In this document: positions 1-11,925 of the stretch, piece by piece
Position numbering within the stretch: position 1 is the first letter of the stretch
How the letters are laid out: each line of letters opens with the position of its first letter
Assembly (NCBI GenBank): GCA_030653175.1
Contig: JAURZV010000031.1
Span: 62,001-126,000, forward strand
DNA length: 64,000 nucleotides
Direction of reading: 5' to 3'
DNA from: Methylobacter sp.
Lineage (GTDB): Bacteria > Pseudomonadota > Gammaproteobacteria > Methylococcales > Methylomonadaceae
Translations under genes and position numbers: made by a program
Notes under the pieces: generated by a model
Told to the model about the DNA's origin: nothing
The model's database searches: none
Seen by the model: the letters and a program-made list of their open reading frames with translations, nothing else

Positions 1-449
1 TAACGCTTTACCCCTTCCAACCATTCCGGGGTTATCTGCTCAAATGTCAGGTTTTCGTCGGGATGGTGTCGCTTAAGCATGATAAGGCAACCTTGCCAGA
101 CACTGTAATTGCTGCTGCTTTCATTGGTTTTCTTGGTCTCCATGATCTGGACGAAGAAATTGTAAAAGTTGGCGTTGATCTTGGTTGCATCGGTAAACCC
201 ATGTTGGCCGGTGGCGGCCTCGGTTAGTCGCTTTGCTTTGATCGACTCAACTAATTGCAAGGTTTCTTTATTGTGTTGCTTTTCGGCTTTGGTTTTAGGG
301 TTGGTGTAAAGGTATTGGTCCAGCTGTTCTAATTTGCGGTTATGTTTGGTCTTCCCTTCTGCATCAGTAAGGCTCCCATACCAATACACAAGGCGAATAC
401 TTTGTTTATCACCCTCTTTATTGACTCGTTTCTCAATTCTTATCTTCAT
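1..449 (-). CDS. Tyrosine recombinase/integrase, N-terminal part (gene runs off the left edge)
   Basis: An open frame starts with ATG at 449 and stays open to base 1, giving about 149 residues without a stop; the catalytic domain would lie beyond the window. The N-terminus (MKIRIEKRVNKEGDKQSI...) looks like an arm-type DNA-binding domain. It is followed by a segment with NPKTKAEKQHNKETLQL, typical of Bacteroidetes-style phage/transposon integrases, and then a SAM-like core-binding domain (FYNFFVQIMETKKTNESSSNYSVW). The gene begins 160 bp beyond the mnmE stop and points away from mnmE, the expected place for the integrase of an element inserted at the mnmE 3' end. The catalytic Arg/His/Tyr residues cannot be seen here, so the family call rests on N-terminal resemblance only. 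Confidence 0.7.
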   Translation of the reverse strand, partial: MKIRIEKRVNKEGDKQSIRLVYWYGSLTDAEGKTKHNRKLEQLDQYLYTNPKTKAEKQHNKETLQLVESIKAKRLTEAATGQHGFTDATKINANFYNFFVQIMETKKTNESSSNYSVWQGCLIMLKRHHPDENLTFEQITPEWLEGVKR

Positions 450-450
450 A

Positions 451-489
451 TTTACACCTTTTTACACCTCTAAAAGCTTAAGGTGTAAT
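451..489. promoter_or_regulatory. TTTACACC repeats upstream of the integrase start
   Basis: Two direct copies of TTTACACCT (451-459 and 461-469) are followed by an inverted copy AGGTGTAA (481-488), directly upstream of the integrase ATG at 449. Such clustered short repeats could be arm-type integrase sites or an autoregulatory operator. The repeats are visible in the sequence; the role is inferred. Confidence 0.4.
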
Positions 490-532
490 ATAGGGGTAAG
501 AAAAGGCAAAGTAAAGGAAGAAATAAGAAAAC

Positions 533-560
533 AAAAAAGGGCGTGTATCGCTACATACCC
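533..560 (-). terminator. Possible intrinsic terminator downstream of mnmE
   Basis: Read on the minus strand, an imperfect stem (GGGtaTGTA-GCGA-TACAcgCCC) is followed at once by TTTTTTG. It lies about 50 bp beyond the mnmE stop, so it could end the mnmE transcript. The stem has two mismatched positions. Confidence 0.45.
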
Positions 561-608
561 TTATTTTATTGATTTTGTTTGGATGTTGTTTTCGGTTGTT
601 TTACCGCT

Positions 609-627
609 TTACTTTCCAATACAAAAA
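609..627 (-). other. Candidate chromosomal attachment (att) site in the 3' end of mnmE
   Basis: The last codons of mnmE on the minus strand read TTTTTGTATTGGAAAGTAA, encoding the conserved FCIGK terminus plus the stop. SGI1-type islands integrate at exactly this end of mnmE (trmE/thdF) and use an attachment core spanning the same codons. An integrase gene starting 160 bp further on supports use of this site here. The second att copy would be outside the window to the left. Confidence 0.5.
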
Positions 628-1955
628 CTGGAAAATATTTTCCCCAGCAAATCATCCGAGGTGAATTTTCCGGTAATTTCCGCAAGGCTCATTTGCGCCT
701 GTCTTAAGTCTTCGGCGACCAGTTCCCCGGCTTGGCTGCCTCTTAATTGATCTAAGGCGCTTTCAACAAATTCATGACCTTTGTTTAAGGCTTCTATGTG
801 TCGTCTTCGGGCGATGAAAACATTGTCGGTAGCCTCGTTAAAACCGACGCTCTGTTTGAGGTGTTGTTTTAACAGTTCCATGCCGTTGCCGGTTTTAATG
901 GACAGGTAGATTTGGGTGCCGAATTCGGTTTGTTTGATTTCCGGCTCTAGTCCCAACAGGTCTATTTTGTTGTAGATTCGGGTAATGCTGCCGCCGGACG
1001 GCAGGGTTTTTAACAGCGACTCTGTTTCCGGCTCCCTTGCATCGATCAGCAATAAGATTTTATCGGCGTTTTTAATTTCTTCGTGAGCCCTGCGGATGCC
1101 TTCTTGCTCTATCGCATTGTCGCTTTCGCGCAGGCCTGCGGTGTCGATGATATGCAGGGGCATGCCGTCCAGCTGGATGCGCTCTTTTAAGACGTCGCGC
1201 GTGGTTCCGGCTATGTCGGTGACTATCGCGGCTTCGTGTCCGGCCAGTGCATTGAGCAGGCTGGATTTTCCGGCGTTGGGTTTGCCTGCCAATACGACCG
1301 TCATTCCATCGCGCAGCAGGCGGCCCTGTTGCGCCGTTTGCTGGATTTGTTCAATGCGGTGCAGTATGTTGACGATTCGGTTTTCGACCACGCCGTCGGT
1401 CAGAAAATCAATTTCTTCATCGACAAAATCGATTGCCGCTTCGACGTAAGTTCTGAGTTCGGTCAGTTCTTCGACCAGTTCATTGACCTGTACTGAAAAA
1501 ACACCCTGCATCGATTTTTGCGCCGACCGGACCGATTGTTCTGTGCTGCTTTCAATCAAGTCGGCGACGGCTTCAGCCTGGGCTAAATCAAGTTTGTCAT
1601 TAAGAAATGCGCGTTCGGTAAATTCACCGGGATTGGCTAACCGGGCGCCCAGCGATAAAACCCGTCGCAACAGCATGTCCAGTACGACCGAGCCGCCGTG
1701 ACCTTGAAGTTCGAGTATGTCTTCGCCGGTGTATGAGGCCGGAGCAGGGAAATAGAGGCTGATGCCGGAATCGATGACCGAGCCGTCGTCATCGGTAAAA
1801 GATGAATACCGGGCCAGTCGGGGAGTTAATATTTTATTGATCAGGTGTTTGGCGATTTCGGGAACTAAAGCTCCCGAAATGCGAATGATGCCGACACCGC
1901 CATTTCCCGGCGGTGTCGCAATGGCTGCAATGGTATCTAGGTTTTCAATATCCAC
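609..1955 (-). CDS. mnmE: tRNA uridine-5-carboxymethylaminomethyl modification GTPase MnmE
   Basis: MnmE works with MnmG to modify the wobble uridine (U34) of several tRNAs, in the cytoplasm. The 448-residue protein has the N-terminal folate-binding domain, a helical domain, and an inserted Ras-like GTPase domain. That domain shows a P-loop GKPNAGKSS (about 224-232), DTAG (G3) and NKID (G4). The catalytic C-terminal motif CIGK is intact. The start is GTG at 1955; an in-frame TAG two codons upstream excludes an earlier start. E. coli MnmE is 454 residues, so the length is normal. It follows yidC in the same direction with an 11-bp gap, the usual gammaproteobacterial order. Its last codons overlap a candidate integration site. 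Confidence 0.97.
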   Translation of the reverse strand: MDIENLDTIAAIATPPGNGGVGIIRISGALVPEIAKHLINKILTPRLARYSSFTDDDGSVIDSGISLYFPAPASYTGEDILELQGHGGSVVLDMLLRRVLSLGARLANPGEFTERAFLNDKLDLAQAEAVADLIESSTEQSVRSAQKSMQGVFSVQVNELVEELTELRTYVEAAIDFVDEEIDFLTDGVVENRIVNILHRIEQIQQTAQQGRLLRDGMTVVLAGKPNAGKSSLLNALAGHEAAIVTDIAGTTRDVLKERIQLDGMPLHIIDTAGLRESDNAIEQEGIRRAHEEIKNADKILLLIDAREPETESLLKTLPSGGSITRIYNKIDLLGLEPEIKQTEFGTQIYLSIKTGNGMELLKQHLKQSVGFNEATDNVFIARRRHIEALNKGHEFVESALDQLRGSQAGELVAEDLRQAQMSLAEITGKFTSDDLLGKIFSSFCIGK

Positions 1956-1966
1956 TTTAGCCTAAA

Positions 1967-3679
1967 TTATGCAGTTTTAGCTATCTGCCTGGTGATATAC
2001 GACTGTTGAATGATAGACAGGGTATTGTTGACTACCCAGTATAAAACCAAACCGGCCGGGAAAAACAGGAAGAATATGGTAAAAACGATCGGGAACATCT
2101 TCATGACTTTAGCCTGTATAGGATCAATCGGCGCAGGATTTAAGCCTTGCTGAATTTTCATGGTGATGCCCATGATGACCGGCAATACATAAAACGGGTC
2201 CTGTATCGATAAGTCCTGTATCCATAACATGAAAGGCGCCTGACGAAATTCGACGGTTTCGCTCAATACCCAGTACAAGCACATAAACACCGGAATCTGC
2301 ACCAAGATGGGCAAACAGCCGCCCAATGGATTGACCTTTTCTTTTTTATACAGGGCCATCATTTCGGTATTGAAACGCTGTCTGTCATCGGCAAATCGTT
2401 CTTGCAGTTCTTTAAGACGCGGCTGAATTTTGCGCATCTTGGCCATTGATTTATAGCTGGATTGCGACAATGGGAAAAACAGTAATTTAATGCACAGTGT
2501 TACGCCGATAATGGCTACGCCCCAGTTACCGGCGGCGTCGTGGATCTGGTTCAACAACCAATAAATGGGTTTGCCGATAAAGGTTAAAAAACTGTAATCA
2601 ACAGTCAACTCAAGACCCGGCGCTATTTTTTCCATCATCGGCTGAATTTTAGGACCGGCGAATAATTTGGCAACAAATTGAGCGTCTGAATTTGCGTTAA
2701 CGGTAACCGGTGGAGAATAAGTTCCGATAACATATTGTCCGTCATTCAATGCCTTGGTATAGAAATGATTTTCCTGATCGGCGGGTGGAATCCACGCAGA
2801 AGCAAAATAATGCTGAATCATTGCTGTCCAACCGCCTTTGGTCGCAACATCAAGATTTTCATCAGCCATGTCGTCAAAGCTTATTTTTTGATATTTTTCT
2901 TTTTCGGTATAGATAACGCCGCCGTCATAAGCTCTCATGCCGCCAGTCAGCATCCCGCCTTTACTGGTCGTATCCGGTGCTTTAAGCAGCTGACTGTATT
3001 GTCTGCCCGACCAAGGCTTACCGGAATCATTCTTTACTTTTTGTTCCAGTGTTATTTCATAACTGCCGCGTTTAAAGGTAAACAGTTTGGTAATAGTCAG
3101 GCCGTTATTATCAGTCCATGTTAAGGGTACTGTTAAACTGTCTTGTCCTGGTTGCAGATCATAATTGGTCTGTTCGTTTTTAAATACGGTGTGATGACTC
3201 GGCGCAGTTGCAAAACCGCTGTCGGCAATTAAACCGCTTTGTGCAACAAATAATTTTTCCTGGCTGCTGTCAAATAAGCGTACCGGAGCGGTGTTTTTTT
3301 CCGCAACGGATAAACCGATCATTGCGCGTAATTTATCTACGACGGTGTTGGATTTTTCTATGGGGTAGTTCAGTAAATCCAGATTCTGGATTGTGCCCCC
3401 TTTCGGATCAATTTGGAGCGCAAGCACATCGGTTTTAACGGTAATGACATTGGCGGATGACATCGTTGACAATGGAACGGCTGCGGTATTTTGCTCTGCC
3501 GGTTCTGTTTGGGCCGATGCACCGGTGGCAGAAGGCAAATCTTCTTTGGTATTGGCGGCTACAGTGTCTGCAATAGCGGCAACTTCAGGTTTTGGGCCAT
3601 AGTCCAGTTGCCAGGCTTGTTGCAGCATAAAAACAAGCATTGCAAAAGTAACGATCAGTACAAATCTTATATTATCCAT
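1967..3679 (-). CDS. yidC: Membrane protein insertase YidC
   Basis: YidC inserts and folds inner-membrane proteins, alone or with SecYEG. The 570-residue product has an N-terminal membrane anchor ([19 protein letters not shown]) and a large periplasmic domain up to about residue 350. The conserved five-helix core follows, including [14 protein letters not shown] and a final hydrophobic hairpin near [18 protein letters not shown] chose ATG 3679, which gives the canonical MDNxR start; the frame is open 15 codons further upstream, but that would add residues encoded inside yidD. The start overlaps the yidD stop by 8 bp, so translation is probably coupled. Confidence 0.97.
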   Translation of the reverse strand: MDNIRFVLIVTFAMLVFMLQQAWQLDYGPKPEVAAIADTVAANTKEDLPSATGASAQTEPAEQNTAAVPLSTMSSANVITVKTDVLALQIDPKGGTIQNLDLLNYPIEKSNTVVDKLRAMIGLSVAEKNTAPVRLFDSSQEKLFVAQSGLIADSGFATAPSHHTVFKNEQTNYDLQPGQDSLTVPLTWTDNNGLTITKLFTFKRGSYEITLEQKVKNDSGKPWSGRQYSQLLKAPDTTSKGGMLTGGMRAYDGGVIYTEKEKYQKISFDDMADENLDVATKGGWTAMIQHYFASAWIPPADQENHFYTKALNDGQYVIGTYSPPVTVNANSDAQFVAKLFAGPKIQPMMEKIAPGLELTVDYSFLTFIGKPIYWLLNQIHDAAGNWGVAIIGVTLCIKLLFFPLSQSSYKSMAKMRKIQPRLKELQERFADDRQRFNTEMMALYKKEKVNPLGGCLPILVQIPVFMCLYWVLSETVEFRQAPFMLWIQDLSIQDPFYVLPVIMGITMKIQQGLNPAPIDPIQAKVMKMFPIVFTIFFLFFPAGLVLYWVVNNTLSIIQQSYITRQIAKTA

Positions 3680-3905
3680 TCTTATTACCAAATTTTTCCG
3701 GAACGGGATCAATGCCACCTTCATGGAACGGATGGCATTTTAATAATCTTTTGAGGGAGAGATAAGAGCCGATAATGGCCCCGTGGAGCTGAAGCGCTTC
3801 CAGAGAATAACTTGAACAACTTGGATAGAAGCGACATCTCTCGCCTAGCAGAGGGCTAATAAAGTATTTATAAAACTTTATAATTGCTATGAGTATGAAT
3901 CGCAT
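3672..3905 (-). CDS. yidD: Membrane protein insertion efficiency factor YidD
   Basis: YidD is a small protein at the inner face of the cytoplasmic membrane that assists YidC-dependent insertion. The 77-residue product shows the family signature: [20 protein letters not shown], the serine/tyrosine run SSYSLEAL, and [18 protein letters not shown]. It overlaps rnpA upstream by 19 bp and yidC downstream by 8 bp, which suggests one transcript rpmH-rnpA-yidD-yidC. Confidence 0.95.
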   Translation of the reverse strand: MRFILIAIIKFYKYFISPLLGERCRFYPSCSSYSLEALQLHGAIIGSYLSLKRLLKCHPFHEGGIDPVPEKFGNKNG

Positions 3906-4258
3906 CGGGATACCAGCTTAAGCCAATGCCTTTCCAATGATTTTCTTAACAAATCCAGCGGAGCATCTACGGCTTCTCTACGAGCCAAAACAACAATATC
4001 TATATTCCCCAAACCATGTTGTTTTATTCTAAAGTTTTCCCGGACAGTTCGTTTAATCACATTCCTTTGCACTGCCTTTCTTATATTTTTTTTAGCAATT
4101 GCCAAGCCCAGCCGCGGATGATCGAAATCATTCTTTATGGCTAATAGGGTAAAATATTGGTCACTTGATTTTACAGGCTTAGCAAAAACCTTTTTATATT
4201 CAGCCGGTTTTTTTAACCGTAACTGCGGGGGGAAACCAAAAACTTCTTCAGCCACCAA
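3887..4258 (-). CDS. rnpA: Ribonuclease P protein component
   Basis: This is the protein subunit of RNase P, which binds the catalytic RNA and helps mature the 5' ends of tRNAs. The signature RNxxKRxxRExFR appears as [13 protein letters not shown], and [17 protein letters not shown] is typical. The only available starts are non-ATG: TTG at 4258 or GTG at 4255, since an in-frame TGA lies at 4262-4264. I could not find a strong ribosome-binding site. The gap to the rpmH stop is only 7 bp, so translational coupling is likely. Confidence 0.93.
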   Translation of the reverse strand: MVAEEVFGFPPQLRLKKPAEYKKVFAKPVKSSDQYFTLLAIKNDFDHPRLGLAIAKKNIRKAVQRNVIKRTVRENFRIKQHGLGNIDIVVLARREAVDAPLDLLRKSLERHWLKLVSRCDSYS

Positions 4259-4265
4259 CCGTCAA

Positions 4266-4400
4266 CTAAACGGTTAACTGGGCGCGACCTTTTGCTCTGC
4301 GAGCATTGATAACTCTGCGGCCACCGACTGTTGCCATTCTTGCACGGAAACCGTGGGTTCTTGCGCGTTTAATCTTACTTGGTTGGTATGTTCTTTTCAT
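4266..4400 (-). CDS. rpmH: 50S ribosomal protein L34
   Basis: This 44-residue protein is a near-canonical L34: it starts [20 protein letters not shown] and continues with [19 protein letters not shown]. The start is ATG at 4400 and the stop is TAG at 4266-4268. It is the first gene of the minus-strand block and is divergent from dnaA, as in most gammaproteobacteria. Its promoter must lie in the 168 bp shared with dnaA. Confidence 0.97.
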   Translation of the reverse strand: MKRTYQPSKIKRARTHGFRARMATVGGRRVINARRAKGRAQLTV

Positions 4401-4568
4401 TTTACTTAAGGCCTGATCGGATGAGTGTTAACAAAAACAGATAAAAAAGACAGCGGATGATAAAATAAACCATTAAGCCTGTCAATTCTGTAGCGCAATG
4501 TTTTATTGCTGTATAGTGATAAAAAGCAAAATTACACTATTAATTATAATCAACTTTTTACTATTTCA
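4401..4568. promoter_or_regulatory. Divergent rpmH/dnaA promoter region
   Basis: A 168-bp AT-rich spacer separates rpmH (leftward) from dnaA (rightward) and must hold both promoters. I saw no perfect DnaA box (TTATCCACA) here, and the region is short for a full oriC. No confident -35/-10 pair was assigned. Confidence 0.5.
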
Positions 4569-5885
4569 ATGAGCTCAATTTGGAACAACTGCCTTTCTAA
4601 ACTTGAAAATGAAATTTCAGGTTCTGACTTCAGTACATGGATACGACCCCTTCAGGCCATAGAAAGCGATGAACAAATAAAATTATTAGCGCCCAACCGC
4701 TTTGTACTGGACTGGGTTAAAGAGCATCATTTTGCAAAAATTGAAGAGACTATTCATGAGTTTTCCAACGGCACATTAAATTTGAGCCTGGAAATCGGTT
4801 CCAGAAATTCGGCCGTTGCTACGGCAGCTAAAGTAGCCAAGCCTGCCGGAACCCAAAAAACCAGCCCCAACTTCCTTAATAAGGCATTTACTTTCGATAA
4901 TTTTGTTGAAGGTAAATCCAATCAGTTGGCAAGGGCTGCTTCAATGCAGGTTTCCGAGAACATCGGCAAGGCTTATAACCCATTACTTATTTACGGCAGT
5001 TCAGGTTTGGGTAAAACCCATATGATGCACGCAATAGGCAATGCCGTATTACAAAAAAATCCTTCAGCGACTGTCGTTTATCTGCACTCTGAAAAATTCG
5101 TCCAGGATATGGTTAAGGCATTGCAGCAAAATTCAATCAATGCGTTCAAGGAGTTTTATCGCGGCGTTGATGTGCTGCTAATTGACGACATTCAATTTTT
5201 TGCCGGCAAGGAACGTTCTCAGGAAGAGTTTTTTCATACTTTCAATACGCTGCTGGAAAAGAAACATCAGGTGATTTTAACCTGCGACAAATATCCCAAG
5301 GAAATCATAGGCCTTGAAGACCGTTTGAAATCACGGTTTGGCTGGGGACTTCCTGTTTTAATCGAACCCCCGGATATGGAAACCAGGGCCGCTATTTTAA
5401 TGAAGAAAGCAGCTCTGGTTAATATCGAGCTGGCTCAGGATGTGGCTTTCTTTATCGCCAAAAGGATTCCTTCCAACGTTCGGGATCTGGAAGGCGCTCT
5501 AAGACGAGTCATTGCCAACGCACAGTTTACCGGTCGTGAAATCACCATCGAATTCACCAAGGAAGCGCTGCATGATTTAATTTCCTTGCAGGACAAACTC
5601 GTTAATATCGACAATATCCAGAAAACGGTTGCCGAATATTTTAAAATTCGAGTTGCCGATTTATCTTCTAAAAATAGAAAGCAATCCATTACCCGGCCGC
5701 GACAAATGGCTATGTGCCTGGCCAGAGAACTGACATCACACAGCTTTCCTGAAATTGGCGATGCATTTGGCGGTCGTGATCACACCACGGTAATGAATGC
5801 CTGCAAAAGAATTGCCGAGCTAAAAGAAGCTGATAACAAGATCGCGGAAGATTATTCCAACCTGTTGAGAACTCTGTCACATTGA
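4569..5885 (+). CDS. dnaA: Chromosomal replication initiator protein DnaA
   Basis: DnaA binds DnaA boxes and melts the origin. The 438-residue protein has domain I ([17 protein letters not shown]...), a short linker, and an AAA+ domain with Walker [10 protein letters not shown] (about 143-151) and Walker B LLIDDIQF. The C-terminal helix-turn-helix carries the signature [16 protein letters not shown] 4569 is chosen because it gives the standard domain I N-terminus; the frame is open 21 codons upstream but those residues do not resemble DnaA. dnaN follows after a 188-bp gap with a DnaA box, a classical arrangement for autoregulation. Confidence 0.98.
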   Translation: MSSIWNNCLSKLENEISGSDFSTWIRPLQAIESDEQIKLLAPNRFVLDWVKEHHFAKIEETIHEFSNGTLNLSLEIGSRNSAVATAAKVAKPAGTQKTSPNFLNKAFTFDNFVEGKSNQLARAASMQVSENIGKAYNPLLIYGSSGLGKTHMMHAIGNAVLQKNPSATVVYLHSEKFVQDMVKALQQNSINAFKEFYRGVDVLLIDDIQFFAGKERSQEEFFHTFNTLLEKKHQVILTCDKYPKEIIGLEDRLKSRFGWGLPVLIEPPDMETRAAILMKKAALVNIELAQDVAFFIAKRIPSNVRDLEGALRRVIANAQFTGREITIEFTKEALHDLISLQDKLVNIDNIQKTVAEYFKIRVADLSSKNRKQSITRPRQMAMCLARELTSHSFPEIGDAFGGRDHTTVMNACKRIAELKEADNKIAEDYSNLLRTLSH

Positions 5886-5897
5886 CCGGGAGCAACC

Positions 5898-5906
5898 TGT
5901 GGATAA
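5898..5906 (-). promoter_or_regulatory. DnaA box between dnaA and dnaN
   Basis: TGTGGATAA is the exact complement of the consensus DnaA box TTATCCACA and lies 13 bp past the dnaA stop. It is the only perfect box I found in the dnaA flanks. It may control dnaN or be part of the origin. Confidence 0.65.
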
Positions 5907-6073
5907 AATGTATTTTTGCTAACATCGTTTAGTTAACTACAATCCGTACACGTTAAACCAGCACCCTTAAACACATTATTTATAACAACCCAACTAATTG
6001 ATTATTAAGGATAAAAAGCTGTTTTCAACAGTTTCCTTTTAAGCTAATAGTAATAATAGAAAAATATTCTTTT

Positions 6074-7276
6074 ATGAAATTTATTATTAATAGAGAAGAA
6101 ATCCTGGTCCCTTTGCAACAAATAGTCAGCGTGATAGAGAAAAGGCAAACGATGCCTATTCTTTCCAATGTCCTGATGGTTATTGAGGAAGATCAGCTTA
6201 TTTTGACGGGTACTGATCTGGAAATTCAGATCATCGCTAAAATCAATATCGCCAGGGACGGTGTGTATGCCGAAAACCTGCCGGGAGCAGGTTCGGCGAT
6301 CGCAGCAGCTACGCCGGGTTCGATTACGGTACCGGCCAGAAAATTCCTGGATATTTGCAGGCTTTTGCCAAATGGCGCTGAAATTAAGTTTGAACTGCAG
6401 AACGATATCGCCAGAGACGGTGTGTATGCCGAAAACCTGCCGGGAACAGGTTCGGCGAAAGTAAAAATCGCCTCCAGTCGCAGCCGTTTTTCCTTGAGTT
6501 GTTTGCCGGCAGATAATTATCCTGAGTTTGCTGAATTCGAATTAGAGAACCACTTATTCATCAATGCCGGCAAATTTAAAAAAGCACTCGATAAAACGGT
6601 ATTTTGCATGGCCAATCAGGATGTTCGTTATTACCTGAACGGCTTGTTGCTTAATGTCTCCAACAGTAAGTTGAAACTGGTTGCATCGGATGGGCACCGC
6701 TTGTCCATTTATGAGGATAACCTCGATCAGGCCACCGGTTTTGAAGCCCGAATTATTCTTCCCAGAAAAGGCGTTCTTGAGCTGAGTCGATTGCTCGACG
6801 ATCCGGAAGCTGAACTGAAAGTTGAGTTTTCCAGCAATAATATTAGAATTTTTATCAAGAACCTGATTTTCTCGGCAAAACTGGTGGATTCTAAATACCC
6901 TGATTTCGGCAAAGTCTTTCAGCAAGAGTTTTTTAACCAAATCCATATTCAAAAGCAGATATTAAAAGAAGCGTTGACCCGCGTCGCTATCTTGTCGAAT
7001 GAAAAATTCAAGGGCGTGACCTTTGACATTACACCTGACAGCCTGAAAATCAGCACGCATAATCCGGAGCATGATGAAGCCGAGGAAGAACTGTTTATTG
7101 AATACACGGGTGAACCGTTAACTATTGCTTTTAATGCGCAATATTTACTGGATGCTGTTTCAAACCTGGATTCCGAGCTTGCGGTTCTGACCATTGCGAG
7201 CAATGCCAGCAGTTGTTTTATAGATGAACCCGGCGATTGCGGGTATAAGTTTATCGTTATGCCGATGCGACTGTAA
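6074..7276 (+). CDS. dnaN: DNA polymerase III sliding clamp (beta), with two in-frame 17-residue insertions
   Basis: DnaN is the ring-shaped processivity clamp of replicative polymerase. The protein starts MKFIINREEILVPLQQIVSVIE and ends CGYKFIVMPMRL, both canonical, with SRSRFSLSCLPADNYPEF in domain 1. It has 400 residues instead of the usual 366. The excess of 34 is explained by two copies of the 17-residue peptide IARDGVYAENLPG(A/T)GSA, at about residues 59-75 and 112-128. Removing both leaves a clean 366-residue clamp. Both insertions fall in domain 1, the second in a loop between conserved strands (FELQND / KVKIASS). The frame is intact, so I expect a functional protein. recF follows after 10 bp. 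Confidence 0.97.
   Translation: MKFIINREEILVPLQQIVSVIEKRQTMPILSNVLMVIEEDQLILTGTDLEIQIIAKINIARDGVYAENLPGAGSAIAAATPGSITVPARKFLDICRLLPNGAEIKFELQNDIARDGVYAENLPGTGSAKVKIASSRSRFSLSCLPADNYPEFAEFELENHLFINAGKFKKALDKTVFCMANQDVRYYLNGLLLNVSNSKLKLVASDGHRLSIYEDNLDQATGFEARIILPRKGVLELSRLLDDPEAELKVEFSSNNIRIFIKNLIFSAKLVDSKYPDFGKVFQQEFFNQIHIQKQILKEALTRVAILSNEKFKGVTFDITPDSLKISTHNPEHDEAEEELFIEYTGEPLTIAFNAQYLLDAVSNLDSELAVLTIASNASSCFIDEPGDCGYKFIVMPMRL
6249..6299 (+). repeat. 51-bp palindromic element, copy 1, inside dnaN
   Basis: A 51-bp unit bounded by TCGCC and GGCGA is inserted after ATA in dnaN. Its right half folds into a hairpin: GCCGAAAACCTGC pairs with GCAGGTTCGGC (11 bp with a 2-nt bulge, 5-nt loop, 6269-6297). 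The length is exactly 17 codons. Excision restores the sequence KINIAAATPGSITV. It matches copy 2 at 49 of 51 positions. Confidence 0.9.
6408..6458 (+). repeat. 51-bp palindromic element, copy 2, inside dnaN
   Basis: Second copy of the element at 6249-6299, in the same orientation and reading frame, again after ATA. It differs by two G-to-A changes, one of which changes Ala to Thr in the encoded peptide. Excision restores QNDKVKIASS, the normal clamp sequence. Confidence 0.9.
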
Positions 7277-7286
7277 TATTGCAGTT

Positions 7287-10873
<3,587 letters not shown>

Positions 10874-10875
10874 TT

Positions 10876-11685
10876 ATGTTGAATTTTCCGCAAATTGATC
10901 CCATCGCTTTAAGTTTAGGACCGGTAAAGATTCACTGGTACGGCCTTATGTATTTAATCGGTTTTGCCGCCGTGTGGTTTTTAGGGCAAAAACGCGCCGA
11001 ACAGCCCTGGTCGCCGATTAAACCGGAAGCCATAGAAGACCTGGTGACTTACGGTGCATTCGGCGTCATCCTGGGCGGCAGGATTGGTTATATCCTGTTT
11101 TATAATTTTGAAGAATTTCTCAGTAATCCGCTTATCCTGATTAAAATATGGCAGGGCGGCATGTCTTTTCATGGCGGCATGTTGGGTGTTTTTATTGCGA
11201 TGTGGTTATTCGCCAAAAAGCAGCAATGCAGCATGTTGCAATTGACCGATATTATCGCGCCGCTGGCGCCTATCGGTTTGGGAGCCGGACGTATCGGCAA
11301 TTTTATCAATTCCGAATTATGGGGCAGACCCACCGATGTGCCATGGGCCATGATTTTTCCTACCGGCGGTCCTCTCGCCCGTCATCCTTCGCAATTATAT
11401 GAAGCCTTTTTAGAGGGCGTTGTGTTGTTTGTCATACTCTGGGTTTATTCCAGCAAACCAAGACCGGTTATGGCTACGACCGGCATGGCGTTATTTTTTT
11501 ACGGCTGCTTTAGGTTTTTTGTGGAGTTTTTCAGGATGCCGGATGTGCAATTAGGTTATTTGGCCTTGGACTGGCTGACCATGGGGCAGATACTGTCAAC
11601 ACCGATGATCTTGATTGGTGCTGGGTTATTTTATTTTGCACATAAAAAACCATTCCAAACCAATAAACCCCAAGACTTTAGTTAG
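10876..11685 (+). CDS. lgt: Phosphatidylglycerol:prolipoprotein diacylglyceryl transferase
   Basis: Lgt attaches diacylglycerol to the lipobox cysteine of prolipoproteins, the first step of lipoprotein maturation in the inner membrane. The 269-residue protein has seven hydrophobic segments and the family signature [20 protein letters not shown] (about 137-156). It starts 2 bp after the gyrB stop. In many gammaproteobacteria lgt is followed directly by thyA; here about 9.4 kb of accessory genes separate them. Confidence 0.96.
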   Translation: MLNFPQIDPIALSLGPVKIHWYGLMYLIGFAAVWFLGQKRAEQPWSPIKPEAIEDLVTYGAFGVILGGRIGYILFYNFEEFLSNPLILIKIWQGGMSFHGGMLGVFIAMWLFAKKQQCSMLQLTDIIAPLAPIGLGAGRIGNFINSELWGRPTDVPWAMIFPTGGPLARHPSQLYEAFLEGVVLFVILWVYSSKPRPVMATTGMALFFYGCFRFFVEFFRMPDVQLGYLALDWLTMGQILSTPMILIGAGLFYFAHKKPFQTNKPQDFS

Positions 11686-11925
11686 CTACAGGGCTATATA
11701 TAAATAATTATAAAACAATATGTTAAGATATATTAGTGCTTCACCTAAATGGTACCGAAAAGAATTGATGTAACTCGTTGCCCATTTGTGAAAATCCGTG
11801 TTCATCCGTGACTCAACTACTAAATCGACAAGAAATTTAAAATAGTGTGTACCGGGCGGGAGGTAGTCTGCTTGCCTGCCCCGAGTCAATCAGTTCGTAA
11901 GGAACCCCATCAATAGGGAAATACC

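Noticed and set aside
334-750. Open frame of 138 codons on the plus strand at the left end
   Set aside because: It runs antisense through the integrase start and the mnmE 3' end and has no recognisable protein features.
11686-11889. 67-codon minus-strand frame after lgt
   Set aside because: AT-rich intergenic sequence with a common noncoding motif (CCGTGTTCATCCGTG); no family resemblance or ribosome-binding site.
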